NCBI GenBank assembly: GCA_030037335.1
Contig: JASHRN010000188.1
Span: 1-50,238 of the forward strand
Reading direction: 5' to 3'
Source of the DNA: Candidatus Acidiferrales bacterium
Lineage (GTDB): Bacteria > Acidobacteriota > Terriglobia > Acidiferrales > UBA7541
Length of the DNA stretch: 50,238 bases
Below, piece after piece: positions 41,188-50,238 of the stretch; the first letter of the stretch is position 1; each line of letters begins with the position of its first letter. The notes under the pieces are model-generated. The model searched no databases. It had not been told where the DNA came from and was given only the letters and a program-made list of their open reading frames with translations. A program made the position numbers and the translations under genes.

Positions 41188-43025
41188 AAATTACGGCTGA
41201 GCTTCGCGGGCTCTTCGAATTTGTGCGGCCGTACAGGTGGCGGCTGATTTTCGGCGTCCTGTTGCTGGGCGTGTTCGGACTCTGCCAAGGGCTGATTGCG
41301 TTGATGATCATCCCTGCGTGGGATACCGTGCTGAATCCGCACAGTGCAGCCACAAAAGTGAAGTTGATCACTCTGCCGCACAGCAAGCACGTTATTTATC
41401 TCAATTCGTTTTTGCCCTCAAACATTCATTACGTGTGGACGATCTTTGCCATTTGCCTTGTGGTGATTTTCGTCGCCAAAGCGATTGCTGAGTTTTTCGG
41501 CAGCGTGATGATTCAATACGCAGGCCATGCCGGAGTCACCGATTTGCGCAATCGTGTGTACGAAAAATTGGTGCGCCAGCCGATTGGATTTTTTCAGCAC
41601 AATCCCACGGGCCGCGTTATGTCCGCGGCAATCAGCGATGTGGATCAGGTTCGCAGCGCATTATCCGAAAATCTGTCGGATTTTTTTCAGCAGGTGTTCG
41701 CGCTTGCGGCATTCGTTTGCGTGCTGCTGTGGCTGAACTGGCGCCTGGCGATTGGCTCCGCGATTGTGATTCCCCTCGTTGTATATCCGGTGGGAAAGCT
41801 CGGCAAGAAAATTCGCAAGTCCGTGCAAAACACGCGCACGCGTGTTGCAGATCTGAGCCAGATCTTGCAGGAGACCGTGAGCGGAAACCGCGTGGTGAAA
41901 GCTTTCGGAATGGAGGACTTCGAGATTCACAAATTCCGCGAAACCGCTCGGCGGCTGCTGCGTGAAAACATGCGCTGGGTAAAAGCCTATGTGGTGACGT
42001 CGCCGATGATGGACTTCCTCGGTGCCGTGGTGTTTGTGGTCCTCCTGCTCTACGCGCGCGAAGAAATCCGCCGGAATGTAATGACTGGCGGAATGGTAGT
42101 GAGCTTCATTTACGCTCTCTTTAGCGCCTACACGCCCATCAAGCGCGTGGGCAGCTTGTATCACCAGTTCCAATTGGCTGCGGGCGCTTCCACTCAAGTC
42201 GTCGGTTTCCTGGCACTGCAAGAAGAAGTCGCTGAGAAGCCAGGAGCTGCGATTTTGCCAAGATTTTCACGCGAAGTAGCGTTTGAAAACGTGGGATTCG
42301 CCTACGAAAATGGGCCGATGATTCTGCGCAACGTCAATTTGCGCGTTCCGGTAGGCAGTGTTTTGGCGATTGTTGGTTCAAGCGGAGCGGGAAAAACGAC
42401 GCTGGTGAATTTGCTGCCTCGTTTCCACAGTCCGACCATGGGGGTGTTGCGCATCGATGGGTGGAATATATGCGAAGTGAAACTTCGCTCGCTGCGCGAA
42501 CAAATGGCCGTCGTCACGCAGGAGACGATTCTTTTCAACGACACCGTCTGGAATAATTTGTGCTATGGCCGGCCGGATTTACCCGAGGCGCGCGTTGTGG
42601 CCGCGGCGAAGGCCGCGCTGGCGCATGATTTCATCACGCAGTTGCCGCAAGGATATCGGACGCAAATCGGCGACCGAGGCCAGCGCCTCTCCGGAGGACA
42701 GCGGCAGCGCATCGCCATTGCGCGTGCTTTGCTCAAGGACGCGCCCATTTTGATTCTCGACGAAGCGACTTCGGAACTTGACTCCGAGTCGGAGATGCTC
42801 GTCCAGCGCGCGCTGAACAATTTGATGGAAAACCGCACCGTCTTCGTGATCGCCCATCGCCTCTCGACCGTGCGCCGCGCGGATACGATTGTCGTTCTCG
42901 AAGAAGGAAGCATCCGCGAGCTCGGTACGCACGAGGAGTTGCTCGCGCGAAACGGAGCGTACGCGCGACTGTACAATCTTCAGTTTCAGGAAATCGAGCC
43001 ACCGCTACCGGCCGGACCCGTGTAG
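41184..43025 (+). CDS. MsbA-like ABC exporter (fused permease and ATPase)
   Basis: A 613-residue half-transporter. Six membrane helices (about 15-320) are followed by an ATPase domain with Walker A GSSGAGKTT (398-406), signature LSGGQRQRIAIARA and Walker B ILILDEATSELD. The GTG at 41184 overlaps the rapZ stop as GTGA. Its place after lptB and rapZ favours lipid A flipping (MsbA), but drug or lipid exporters of the same class cannot be excluded. Confidence 0.88.
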   Translation: MKITAELRGLFEFVRPYRWRLIFGVLLLGVFGLCQGLIALMIIPAWDTVLNPHSAATKVKLITLPHSKHVIYLNSFLPSNIHYVWTIFAICLVVIFVAKAIAEFFGSVMIQYAGHAGVTDLRNRVYEKLVRQPIGFFQHNPTGRVMSAAISDVDQVRSALSENLSDFFQQVFALAAFVCVLLWLNWRLAIGSAIVIPLVVYPVGKLGKKIRKSVQNTRTRVADLSQILQETVSGNRVVKAFGMEDFEIHKFRETARRLLRENMRWVKAYVVTSPMMDFLGAVVFVVLLLYAREEIRRNVMTGGMVVSFIYALFSAYTPIKRVGSLYHQFQLAAGASTQVVGFLALQEEVAEKPGAAILPRFSREVAFENVGFAYENGPMILRNVNLRVPVGSVLAIVGSSGAGKTTLVNLLPRFHSPTMGVLRIDGWNICEVKLRSLREQMAVVTQETILFNDTVWNNLCYGRPDLPEARVVAAAKAALAHDFITQLPQGYRTQIGDRGQRLSGGQRQRIAIARALLKDAPILILDEATSELDSESEMLVQRALNNLMENRTVFVIAHRLSTVRRADTIVVLEEGSIRELGTHEELLARNGAYARLYNLQFQEIEPPLPAGPV

Positions 43026-43026
43026 A

Positions 43027-43926
43027 ATGTCGCCTCCCGCTTTGCGATCGATGACGGCATACGCGCAGGCGCGCGTTGAAAAAGATGGCTGGGCCGTTCA
43101 GTTGAGCATGCGCAGTGTGAACCACCGCTTTCTCGATGTGCGCGTGAAGATGCCGGAGGGCTGGGACGCTTTGGAAATGGAGATCCGCAAAGGCGTGCAG
43201 GATCGTTTTCGCCGTGGACATGTGGAAGTCACGCTCCAGGTGCAAGCGGATAAGAAGAATGCCGTGACCATCCATCGCGAAATTGCCGCGGCCTATCTGG
43301 CTGGCGCGCAATCTCTTTTGAAGGAATATGGCATGAAATCAGAGCCGGATATTGCGGCAATCCTGCGGCTGCCGGGTGTCGCTTCATCCGCGCCTCCGCC
43401 GGAGGAGTTTGAGAAGATTGCCATGGCGGCGCGCGCTGCCTTAGCCAAAGCGGCCGAGCAGTTGGATCAGATGCGCTGCGCCGAAGGGCGGCTGCTCACA
43501 GAAGAGCTTGCGCGAAGGCTCGGCGCAGTCGAGAGTGCTGCCCAGCAAATCGAATTGCTTGCGGAAAAAGCCCGTCCAGCATATGCCCGGCGCCTCGAAG
43601 CGCGGCTCAAAGAACTGCTGGCTGGGTATGCTGTCGATCCAGGCCGCGTTGCGCAAGAGGCGGCATTCGTGGCCGAACGAAGCGACATTACCGAGGAAAC
43701 CGCGCGGCTACGAAGCCATGCTAAGCAGTTTCGCGCTTTGCTGGCGAATGGCGGCGAAGCGGGGAAAAAACTGGATTTTCTCCTGCAAGAAATGCAGCGC
43801 GAAGCCAATACGCTGCTCTCTAAATCGACCGGAGCGGATGAGGATGGATTGCGGGTAACGCAACTCGGATTGGAGCTGAAGTCGGAAATCGAAAAGCTGC
43901 GCGAGCAGGTGCAGAACGTCGAATAG
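43027..43926 (+). CDS. yicC: YicC family endoribonuclease
   Basis: A 299-residue YicC/YloC protein, shown in other bacteria to be an endoribonuclease acting on RNA such as RyhB. The start is the usual RSMTAYAQA and the C-terminal domain (DUF1732) has LDFLLQEMQREANTLLSKS, the family's best-kept block. The ATG lies one base after the msbA-like stop. The order yicC-gmk-rpoZ-coaBC is widely conserved. Confidence 0.93.
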   Translation: MSPPALRSMTAYAQARVEKDGWAVQLSMRSVNHRFLDVRVKMPEGWDALEMEIRKGVQDRFRRGHVEVTLQVQADKKNAVTIHREIAAAYLAGAQSLLKEYGMKSEPDIAAILRLPGVASSAPPPEEFEKIAMAARAALAKAAEQLDQMRCAEGRLLTEELARRLGAVESAAQQIELLAEKARPAYARRLEARLKELLAGYAVDPGRVAQEAAFVAERSDITEETARLRSHAKQFRALLANGGEAGKKLDFLLQEMQREANTLLSKSTGADEDGLRVTQLGLELKSEIEKLREQVQNVE

Positions 43927-43927
43927 C

Positions 43928-44551
43928 ATGGCCGATTCCTACGAACCGCTCATCTTGATCATTTCCGGCCCTTCCGGATCCGGTAAATCGACACTGGTGA
44001 AAAAGCTGCTGGAGCTGCCGGGAACCATGCTTTCCATTTCAGCAACCACGCGGCCGCCGCGACCCGGCGAACGGGACGGCGAGTGGTATCATTTTGTATC
44101 CGATACGCAATTTCGCGCCATGGTCGAGCGCGGAGAATTTCTGGAGCACGCCTGCGTTTTTGGAAGGCACAGCTACGGCACTCCAAAAAAGTGGCTGGAC
44201 GAAGCGCGTGCGCAGCGGCGCGACTTGGTGCTCGAAATCGACGTTCAGGGAGCCGAGCAGGTTCGCGCGAAATTGCCGGAAGCCGTTGCGATTTTCATTG
44301 TGCCGCCTTCGCGCGAGGAATTGGAAAAGCGCATTCGCGCGCGCGGCCAGGATGGCGAAGAGGAAATCAGACGGCGTCTCGAACGTGCGCGGTTGGAGAT
44401 GGAGCGCTATTTGGATTACGATTATGTAGTGATTAACGAAGATGTGGGCCGCGCGGGTGAAGCGGTCAAGGCCATTGCATTAGGAGCGCGGTCAGAAACG
44501 AAACGAAATCGCGAGCGCGTTCGTCAGATACTCAAATCCTTCGGAGGATAG
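43928..44551 (+). CDS. gmk: Guanylate kinase
   Basis: A 207-residue enzyme that phosphorylates GMP to GDP. It has the P-loop GPSGSGKST (14-22), the SATTRPPRPGE block for GMP binding, GEFLEHACVFGRHSYGTP and LEIDVQGAEQV. The ATG is one base after yicC ends. Confidence 0.95.
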   Translation: MADSYEPLILIISGPSGSGKSTLVKKLLELPGTMLSISATTRPPRPGERDGEWYHFVSDTQFRAMVERGEFLEHACVFGRHSYGTPKKWLDEARAQRRDLVLEIDVQGAEQVRAKLPEAVAIFIVPPSREELEKRIRARGQDGEEEIRRRLERARLEMERYLDYDYVVINEDVGRAGEAVKAIALGARSETKRNRERVRQILKSFGG

Positions 44552-44558
44552 AGCACTC

Positions 44559-44783
44559 ATGGTGGTTTCCAACGAACCCCCGGACAGTAAATTTGCGTAT
44601 GTAGTGCTGGTTGCGCGCCGCGCCCGGCAATTGATGGCGGGAGGAAGGCCCATGGTCGACAACCCGAAGAATCATAAATACACCCGCGTTGCCGAAGAAG
44701 AGATGCAGAAAAAAATGTTGGAGTTCGAATTGCCCGAGTCGATGGACAGCTCGGATGAAGATGCCAAGCGCAAAAAGGGATGA
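44559..44783 (+). CDS. rpoZ: DNA-directed RNA polymerase omega subunit
   Basis: A 74-residue subunit that helps fold the beta-prime subunit. Seen are DSKFAYVVLVARRARQL and KYTRVAEEEM, which match the conserved helices of omega. The C-terminus is acidic then basic. The position between gmk and coaBC is the standard one. Confidence 0.92.
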   Translation: MVVSNEPPDSKFAYVVLVARRARQLMAGGRPMVDNPKNHKYTRVAEEEMQKKMLEFELPESMDSSDEDAKRKKG

Positions 44784-44828
44784 GTTTGATGCTCACGGTT
44801 CGCAGACCAACGGAAACATGGTGGTGAA

Positions 44829-46037
44829 ATGATGCGCGTGGCGCTTGGAGTCTCGGGCGGCGTAGCCGCGTATAAGGCTGCGGAGTTGGTACGGCGGCTC
44901 CAGCAGGAGAAGCTCGCCGTTCAGGTGATCATGACTCGCGTGGCGCAGGAATTTGTCGCGCCTCTGACCTTTGCTGCGCTCACAGGCGAAAAAGTGATCA
45001 CGGGACTCTTCAGCGAAAATCAAGGCGATGCGAATCTGGAAAGCGCTATCGAACACATTGCCGTCGCGCAGCGCATCGACCTGCTGGTGATCGCCCCTGC
45101 AACAGCGGACATTCTGGCAAAGCTGGCAAACGGAATTGCTGACGACTTTTTGACTACGCTGTATCTCGCCACCAAAGCTCCCGTCATTGTGGCTCCTGCC
45201 ATGAACGTGAATATGTGGGAGCACGCCGCGACGCAGCAGAATCTGCAAATGCTTCGCGCGCGTGGTGTTCGTGTGGTTCAGCCTGATGAAGGCTATCTCG
45301 CATGCGGAATGGTTGGCACTGGGAGACTTGCTTCCACCGAAGCAATCGCGAGCGCCATTTGTGACGTGCTTGGTCTGAAACACGATCTCGAGGGAATGAA
45401 AATCGTAATTACCGCCGGGCCTACGGTCGAAGATGTGGATCCGGTTCGCGTGTTGACCAATCGTTCTTCCGGAAAAATGGGTTATGCGCTTGCGGATGCA
45501 GCTTCTCGCCGTGGCGCGCACGTAACTTTGATCAGCGGTCCAACCGAATTGCGCGCACCGAACGAAATCGATTGGTTGCCCGTTCGCTCCACAGAGGAAA
45601 TGCACCGCGCCATTCTCGACCATGCAAAGGACGCGCACGCAGTGATTATGGCGGCCGCTGTTTCAGATTACCGGCCCGCCGCAGCCGCAGCTCAAAAAAT
45701 CAAGCGCAGCGAAGGAAAATTGATGCTCGAGCTGGAGCCTACTGCTGACATTCTCGCCGAGCTGGGACGCGAAAAGAGTGCGCAAGTTCTTGTGGGCTTC
45801 GCTGCGGAAACTGACCACGTAGCGGAAAATGCGCGCCGCAAACTCGCTGCCAAAGGTGCGGACATGATCGTCGCGAACGATGTTACGCAAGAAGGCGCGG
45901 GCTTCGATACGGACACCAACGTCGTCACTCTCTTTTTGCGGAACGGGGAAGAAATCGCTTTGCCCAAAATGTCCAAATTCGATGTGGCCAACCGCATCCT
46001 CGACCGCGTGCTCGCGCTCCGCAAAGGCGCGCAGTGA
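44829..46037 (+). CDS. coaBC: Coenzyme A biosynthesis bifunctional protein CoaBC
   Basis: A 402-residue enzyme that joins cysteine to 4'-phosphopantothenate and then decarboxylates the product. The flavin CoaC domain (about 1-185) has GVSGGVAAYK and PAMNVNMWEH. The CoaB domain has GPTVEDVDPVRVLTNRSSGKMG and the lysine-rich AAAQKIKRSEG loop. Two ATGs are adjacent (44829, 44832). The stop overlaps the next gene as GTGA. Confidence 0.95.
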   Translation: MMRVALGVSGGVAAYKAAELVRRLQQEKLAVQVIMTRVAQEFVAPLTFAALTGEKVITGLFSENQGDANLESAIEHIAVAQRIDLLVIAPATADILAKLANGIADDFLTTLYLATKAPVIVAPAMNVNMWEHAATQQNLQMLRARGVRVVQPDEGYLACGMVGTGRLASTEAIASAICDVLGLKHDLEGMKIVITAGPTVEDVDPVRVLTNRSSGKMGYALADAASRRGAHVTLISGPTELRAPNEIDWLPVRSTEEMHRAILDHAKDAHAVIMAAAVSDYRPAAAAAQKIKRSEGKLMLELEPTADILAELGREKSAQVLVGFAAETDHVAENARRKLAAKGADMIVANDVTQEGAGFDTDTNVVTLFLRNGEEIALPKMSKFDVANRILDRVLALRKGAQ

Positions 46038-46876
46038 CTCCTGAGGCCCGCGCGAACGTCGAAGCTTGGCTCGCCTATTTCGCCGATCTCAAAATCTCTC
46101 CCTTTTACCTGAACCGCGCAGTTGTATCGAAAAACGAAGCGGAATCCGAAGTTCTTCCAGCAACAACAGCCGCTCCTTCCATTTACATTCCCATGAGCCC
46201 TGCTGCCATGCGAGCAAAGTTGCAAGCGTCCTCTCCCGCGGCATCATCGGCCATACCGTTACCAGTGATAAAGCCCGCATCGCTTTTCGAGGAAACCGCT
46301 CGCATTGACGGCGATTCCCTTGAGCGCATCCGCGAAGACATTGGCGATTGCAAGCGCTGCCGCCTTTGCCAGCAGCGCAACTCCATCGTCTTCGGCGCCG
46401 GCAACGCGCACGCGCAGCTCGTTTTTGTCGGCGAAGGCCCGGGCCGCGACGAGGATATTCAGGGCTTGCCGTTCGTGGGCCGCGCCGGAAAATTGCTGAC
46501 GCAAATGATTGAAGCCATGGGCCTCAAGCGCGACGACGTCTACATTTGCAACGTCGTGAAATGCCGGCCCCCGGAAAATCGCGCGCCGGAGCCGGACGAA
46601 ATGGAAACCTGCTCGCCATTTTTATATCGCCAGCTCGCGGTCATTCAGCCGAAAGTTGTCGTTTGCCTCGGTGCAATCGCTTTTCAGGCCCTCTATGGCG
46701 CCAAACAGTCCATTTCGCGGCTGCGCGGCCAGTGGCTCGAATTTCGCGGTATTCCGATGATGGCCACCTATCATCCTGCCTATCTGCTCCGCAATCCGAA
46801 CGCGAAAGGCGAAGTTTGGGACGATCTGAAAAAAGTGATGGCTCACCTCGGATTGAAAATCCCTTCCAGAAGTTAA
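46034..46876 (+). CDS. Uracil-DNA glycosylase, family 4 (4Fe-4S)
   Basis: A 280-residue repair enzyme that removes uracil from DNA. Four cysteines fit the iron-sulfur pattern: Cys106, Cys109, Cys177 and Cys193. The catalytic region is GEGPGRDEDIQGLPFVGRAG (133-152) and the second motif HPAYLLRNP. An Ala/Ser/Pro-rich N-terminal stretch (about 35-85) precedes the domain, as in other acidobacterial or actinobacterial members. It starts with GTG at 46034, coupled to coaBC. Confidence 0.93.
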   Translation: MTPEARANVEAWLAYFADLKISPFYLNRAVVSKNEAESEVLPATTAAPSIYIPMSPAAMRAKLQASSPAASSAIPLPVIKPASLFEETARIDGDSLERIREDIGDCKRCRLCQQRNSIVFGAGNAHAQLVFVGEGPGRDEDIQGLPFVGRAGKLLTQMIEAMGLKRDDVYICNVVKCRPPENRAPEPDEMETCSPFLYRQLAVIQPKVVVCLGAIAFQALYGAKQSISRLRGQWLEFRGIPMMATYHPAYLLRNPNAKGEVWDDLKKVMAHLGLKIPSRS

Positions 46877-46976
46877 AACAATCCCTGTTACATTAAACGC
46901 TTTCATCTTTGCGACGCTGCGTGTCGTATTTTGTGAAGTAATCGCTGAAGGCGTCTGTCTGCGAATGGAGTGACGA

Positions 46977-47885
46977 GTGGGTGTTCTTCTCGGATTGTCG
47001 GCGGCGCTCGGCTGGGGCGTAGCCGACTACATGGCGCGTTTCGCCACGCGGCGCGTCGGCGCGTTCCGTGCGCTGATGTTCATGCAGCTCGTCGGCGTTC
47101 TTGTGCTCACCGTCTGCATCGCTGCCACAGGCCATTGGGCAAGATTTTTTCCTGCGTTTCGCTGGAGCATTTGGGGCTGGATCGTCGTTACCGGTGTTAT
47201 AAGCGTGTTCGGTGCTCTCGCCCTTTACCGCTCATTTGAAATTGGCGTGCTTGCGCTCGTCTCTCCCATCGCCGCAAGTTATCCCGCGCTCACTGTCCTG
47301 CTTTCGATTATCAGTGGCGAGCGAATGACGCCTGCCCACGCTGCGGGTGTGGCGACCGTCATTCTCGGTGTGATTCTCGCCGCGCTCGCGCTTCCCTCGC
47401 CAGCCAGCGCGCTTAACTCAACAAGCTCCCGAACGGCAGCAATCTCTCGATCCGATCATCGCCGTCACATGTTGCGCGGAGTTCCCTGGGCGCTCGCTGC
47501 GGCTCTTGCCTTCGGCGTAAATTATTGGATTCTGGGCTTTCGCGTCATGCCTGTGTTCGGCGGACTCGCTTCCGTTTGGGTCATCCGTCTGGTTTCATTC
47601 CTCGTTCTCGCTCTTCTCGCACGTCCGCTCCGGCAGTCCGCGGCAATTCCGCGCGGCTCGACTGCCTGGCTGATTTTTTTCATTGGTCTCGCGGACACCG
47701 CAGGTTTTGTCGCCAACAACCTGGCGTTCAAGCAGGAAGAAATCGCCATCGCCACTGTCCTCGCTTCTCTTTACGGCGTAGTGACTCTCTTCTTCGCAGC
47801 GGCGTTTCTGCACGAGCGTCTTGGTCGCCGCCAGTGGGCCGGCGTCGCGCTGATTTTCGTCGGCGTCGCGCTGGTCAGCATTTAG
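46977..47885 (+). CDS. EamA (DMT) family transporter
   Basis: A 302-residue membrane protein with ten predicted helices arranged as two EamA repeats. The first is about 1-135 and the second about 163-300, split by a polar loop at 140-162 (LNSTSSRTAAISRSDHRRH). The GTG at 46977 has GGAG six bases upstream. Family members export metabolites or drugs; the substrate is unknown. It stands between the glycosylase and priA. Confidence 0.88.
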   Translation: MGVLLGLSAALGWGVADYMARFATRRVGAFRALMFMQLVGVLVLTVCIAATGHWARFFPAFRWSIWGWIVVTGVISVFGALALYRSFEIGVLALVSPIAASYPALTVLLSIISGERMTPAHAAGVATVILGVILAALALPSPASALNSTSSRTAAISRSDHRRHMLRGVPWALAAALAFGVNYWILGFRVMPVFGGLASVWVIRLVSFLVLALLARPLRQSAAIPRGSTAWLIFFIGLADTAGFVANNLAFKQEEIAIATVLASLYGVVTLFFAAAFLHERLGRRQWAGVALIFVGVALVSI

Positions 47886-47930
47886 CGCGCGCCGCTTCAC
47901 CTTCATCACAGGTGTTAAAATACTGCGGCC

Positions 47931-50238
47931 ATGACTGCGCGATTTTGCGACGTTGCGCTGCCCGTCCCGCTGCGTACGGCCTTTACTTACGCGATCCCTG
48001 CGCATTTGGCCGATGCGGAAATCATCGGCAGCCGCGTGGTCGTGCCGTTTCGCAATCGAGCTATGGTCGGCGTGGCCGTGAAGTATGCGCCTGAGCTCCG
48101 CGACGAAACGAAAATCCGAGAAATCACCGAGATTGTTGACGCAATTCCAGCCCTCACGCCGGAACTGCTCCGCCTGGGCGAATGGATCAGCCGCTATTAC
48201 GTCGCGCCAATCGGCGAAACGCTGCGGTCCATGCTGCCGCCTCTCGCCGAGTTGCGCGGCCATCGTGAATACGTTCTCACCGAACACGGCCGCGCATTCC
48301 ATGATGCGATGATGGAGCGCGGGCCTGTCGATGCGGCCGAAGCCGCTGACTGGGAGACGCTCGACCTGCTCGACTTCGGCAAAGATGCCGTCTCCTCCGC
48401 AAAAATAAAGCGCATCGCTGGCGGCGAAATTGCCGTCGAGCGGCTCGTCCGCCGCGGAATCATCGCCGTTCGCGAGCGCATCGAGCGCAAGAGCGAACGC
48501 GTGCAGAAAATCGTCGCTTGGAATGACGCAGCAAGTCCTGCGGATGCAAAGGAAGAAAAGGCTCGCGAGATTTTGATCGCCGTTCGCGGTCCTTTGCCCG
48601 TTCCCATTTTGTTGAAGCAGGGCGTGTCCCGCGCGCTTCTCGCCCGTCTTGAGAAAAATGGCAAAGTGAAGCTGTGGGAAGAGCCGCTCACGTCAGATGA
48701 TGATTTGGACGAAGGGTCGTGGGAAGCGAATTTCGTCCCGCCGGCCAATGTGCTCAACGCGGAGCAGCAGACCGCCATCGCTTCGCTGCACGATTCGCTC
48801 GCAGCTCGCAATTTTTCCGTCGCTCTGCTTCATGGAGTTACCGGAAGCGGCAAAACGGAAGTGTATTTCGGCGCGATAGAAGCCGCCCTCGCGCAGAACC
48901 GCACGGCGATCGTACTTGTTCCAGAAATAGCTCTCACCTTGTGGCTCAGCCGCCTGGTACGTGCGCGATTCGGTGCTGATGTGGCTGTGCTGCACAGCGG
49001 CCTCTCGGATAAAGAGCGCGCCCGCGAATGGTGGCGCGTGCGGCGCGGGGAAGTTCGCGTTGTCCTCGGCACACGCTCCGCCGTGTTTGCCCCGCTCGAA
49101 AATCTTGGTCTGATTATCGTCGATGAGGAGCAAGAGAGCAGCTACAAGCAGGAGGAAACTCCGCGCTACAACGGACGCGATGCCGCCGTGGTTCGCGCAA
49201 GTCTCGTCAACGCCGTCGCGCTGCTTGGTTCTGCCACTCCGTCGCTCGAAAGCTTTCAGAATGCGCGCACCGGCAAATACAATCTTCTGCGATTAACCAC
49301 TCGCGTTGCCGATCGCCCGCTCGCTCGCGTTCAGCTCGTGGATTTGCGTGAAGAGTTTCGCAAGAGCCATCGTTCCGCGCCCGTTTCGGCCGCGCTCATC
49401 GGCGCCATCCGCAAACGCTTCGAAGACGGCACCCAAGCGCTCGTGCTCATCAATCGCCGCGGCTATTCATGGTACGTGCTCTGCCGCAGTTGCGGTGCCG
49501 GCATTGAATGCAAAAATTGCAGCATCGCGCTTTCCTATCACAAGCGCAAAGCACGCCTCGAATGCCATTACTGCGGCTATTTCAGCGCCGTGCCAAAACT
49601 CTGCCCAAAATGCCAATCGCAATATCTGTACTTTGTCGGCGATGGCGCCGAACGAGTCGAGGAATTCTTGCGAGGACAGTTTCCCAAAGCACGCATCGGC
49701 CGCCTGGATCGCGATACCGTTCGCACCAAACGGGAATATCAGAAAATTCTCGGCGCTTTCGCGCGCGGCGAATTGGATTTGCTCGTGGGTACGCAAATGG
49801 TCGCCAAAGGCCACGATTTCGAGCGCGTCACTTTGGTTGGCGTGGTCGCTGCGGATCTGGCGCTGGGCCGTCCCGATTTTCGCGCCGCTGAACGCACTTT
49901 CCAGTTGCTCACGCAAGTTGCTGGCCGCGCCGGCCGCGGCCATTTGCCCGGCGAAGTGCTCATTGAAACTTTTTATCCCGAGCATTACGCGATTCAGCAC
50001 GCCGCTGATCAGGACTACAACGCCTTTTTCGAATGCGAAATCCATTTTCGCCGCGTCATGCACTATCCGCCGTTCGTCGCGCTCGCAAATATTCTTGTGC
50101 GCGATCGCAAAATCGAAAACGCCAGTCGCTGGGCGTGCTCCATCGCGTCATGGCTCGATTTGCACAAGCGCGCCAGCATGAAAGTGCTTGGGCCCGCCGC
50201 CGCCGCTCTTTCCCGTTTGCGCCGTGATTTTCGCTTTC
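47931..50238 (+). CDS. priA: Primosomal protein N' (replication restart helicase), 3' end missing
   Basis: A DNA helicase that reloads the replisome at stalled forks. The 769 residues present include the N-terminal DNA-binding part (FTYAIPAHLADAEIIGSRVVVP), Walker A GVTGSGKTE and a Walker B that reads DEEQ (398-401), where E. coli has DEEH. The zinc-binding cysteine pairs (CRSCG, CKNC, CHYCG, CPKC) and helicase motif VGTQMVAKGHDF follow. The right edge cuts off the last part of the C-terminal domain. The ATG at 47931 is 45 bases after the EamA gene. Confidence 0.95.
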   Translation, partial: MTARFCDVALPVPLRTAFTYAIPAHLADAEIIGSRVVVPFRNRAMVGVAVKYAPELRDETKIREITEIVDAIPALTPELLRLGEWISRYYVAPIGETLRSMLPPLAELRGHREYVLTEHGRAFHDAMMERGPVDAAEAADWETLDLLDFGKDAVSSAKIKRIAGGEIAVERLVRRGIIAVRERIERKSERVQKIVAWNDAASPADAKEEKAREILIAVRGPLPVPILLKQGVSRALLARLEKNGKVKLWEEPLTSDDDLDEGSWEANFVPPANVLNAEQQTAIASLHDSLAARNFSVALLHGVTGSGKTEVYFGAIEAALAQNRTAIVLVPEIALTLWLSRLVRARFGADVAVLHSGLSDKERAREWWRVRRGEVRVVLGTRSAVFAPLENLGLIIVDEEQESSYKQEETPRYNGRDAAVVRASLVNAVALLGSATPSLESFQNARTGKYNLLRLTTRVADRPLARVQLVDLREEFRKSHRSAPVSAALIGAIRKRFEDGTQALVLINRRGYSWYVLCRSCGAGIECKNCSIALSYHKRKARLECHYCGYFSAVPKLCPKCQSQYLYFVGDGAERVEEFLRGQFPKARIGRLDRDTVRTKREYQKILGAFARGELDLLVGTQMVAKGHDFERVTLVGVVAADLALGRPDFRAAERTFQLLTQVAGRAGRGHLPGEVLIETFYPEHYAIQHAADQDYNAFFECEIHFRRVMHYPPFVALANILVRDRKIENASRWACSIASWLDLHKRASMKVLGPAAAALSRLRRDFRF

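Noticed and set aside
1-50238. CRISPR arrays, insertion sequences, prophage, tRNA or rRNA genes
   Set aside because: No regularly spaced repeats, transposase or integrase motifs, phage proteins or tRNA-like folds were seen.

Overview
The window reads as a chromosomal segment of an Acidobacteriota bacterium, probably Terriglobia-like at low confidence. The clearest lineage marker is the secreted VWA protein at 22742-23722, which fits the 'VWFA-related Acidobacterial domain' family. A Gram-negative envelope is implied by lipid A genes (fabZ, lpxA, lpxI), LPS-export genes (lptC/A-like, lptB, msbA-like) and a TonB protein. I saw no phage, insertion sequence, CRISPR array, rRNA or tRNA. Most genes are housekeeping, tightly packed, and many are joined by 4-nt ATGA or GTGA overlaps.

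Layout. (1) 1-2663, minus: aroDE fusion then trpE, cut by the left edge. (2) 2866-3768, plus: a secreted protein with a duplicated motif. (3) 3750-4977, minus: pgsA then an AMMECR1-type gene, behind a strong promoter and a 500-nt non-coding stretch. (4) 5480-7487, minus: a tetR-type regulator, then hflX. (5) 7568-13118, minus: one long coupled operon fabZ-lpxA-lpxI-Gfo/Idh-tonB-31-residue membrane peptide-miaA. (6) 13334-16707, plus: cyclopropane fatty acid synthase and an M13 peptidase. (7) 16737-21860: two minus-strand hypotheticals, an ABC-2 exporter pair (plus), a FecR-like protein and a TIGR01777 protein (minus). (8) 22015-24571, plus: moaD-moaE fusion, VWA protein and a frameshifted inositol monophosphatase. 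(9) 24712-31038, plus: metallophosphoesterase followed by a nucleoside-salvage set (pyrimidine nucleoside phosphorylase, CNT transporter, purine nucleoside phosphorylase, cytidine deaminase and an exported deaminase). (10) 31066-35568: RodZ-like gene plus a helical protein (minus), GAF-GGDEF cyclase (plus), MFS transporter (minus). (11) 35798-50238, plus: lptC/A-like fusion, lptB, rpoN, rapZ, msbA-like, yicC, gmk, rpoZ, coaBC, uracil-DNA glycosylase, EamA transporter and priA, cut by the right edge.

The genes fall into three working groups. Envelope construction takes up two operons: lipid A synthesis at 8.5-13.1 kb and LPS export at 35.8-43.0 kb, with TonB and RodZ proteins beside them. Nucleoside salvage covers import, phosphorolysis and deamination at 25.7-31.0 kb. 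The third group is the conserved core yicC-gmk-rpoZ-coaBC-priA. The least explained items are the 31-residue peptide coupled between tonB and miaA, the cytoplasmic 15-residue repeats of the TonB protein, a probable ATT start codon behind the rodZ-like gene, and two promoters placed so that the transcript should be nearly leaderless.

All calls come from reading translated sequence and motifs by eye; no database search was run.
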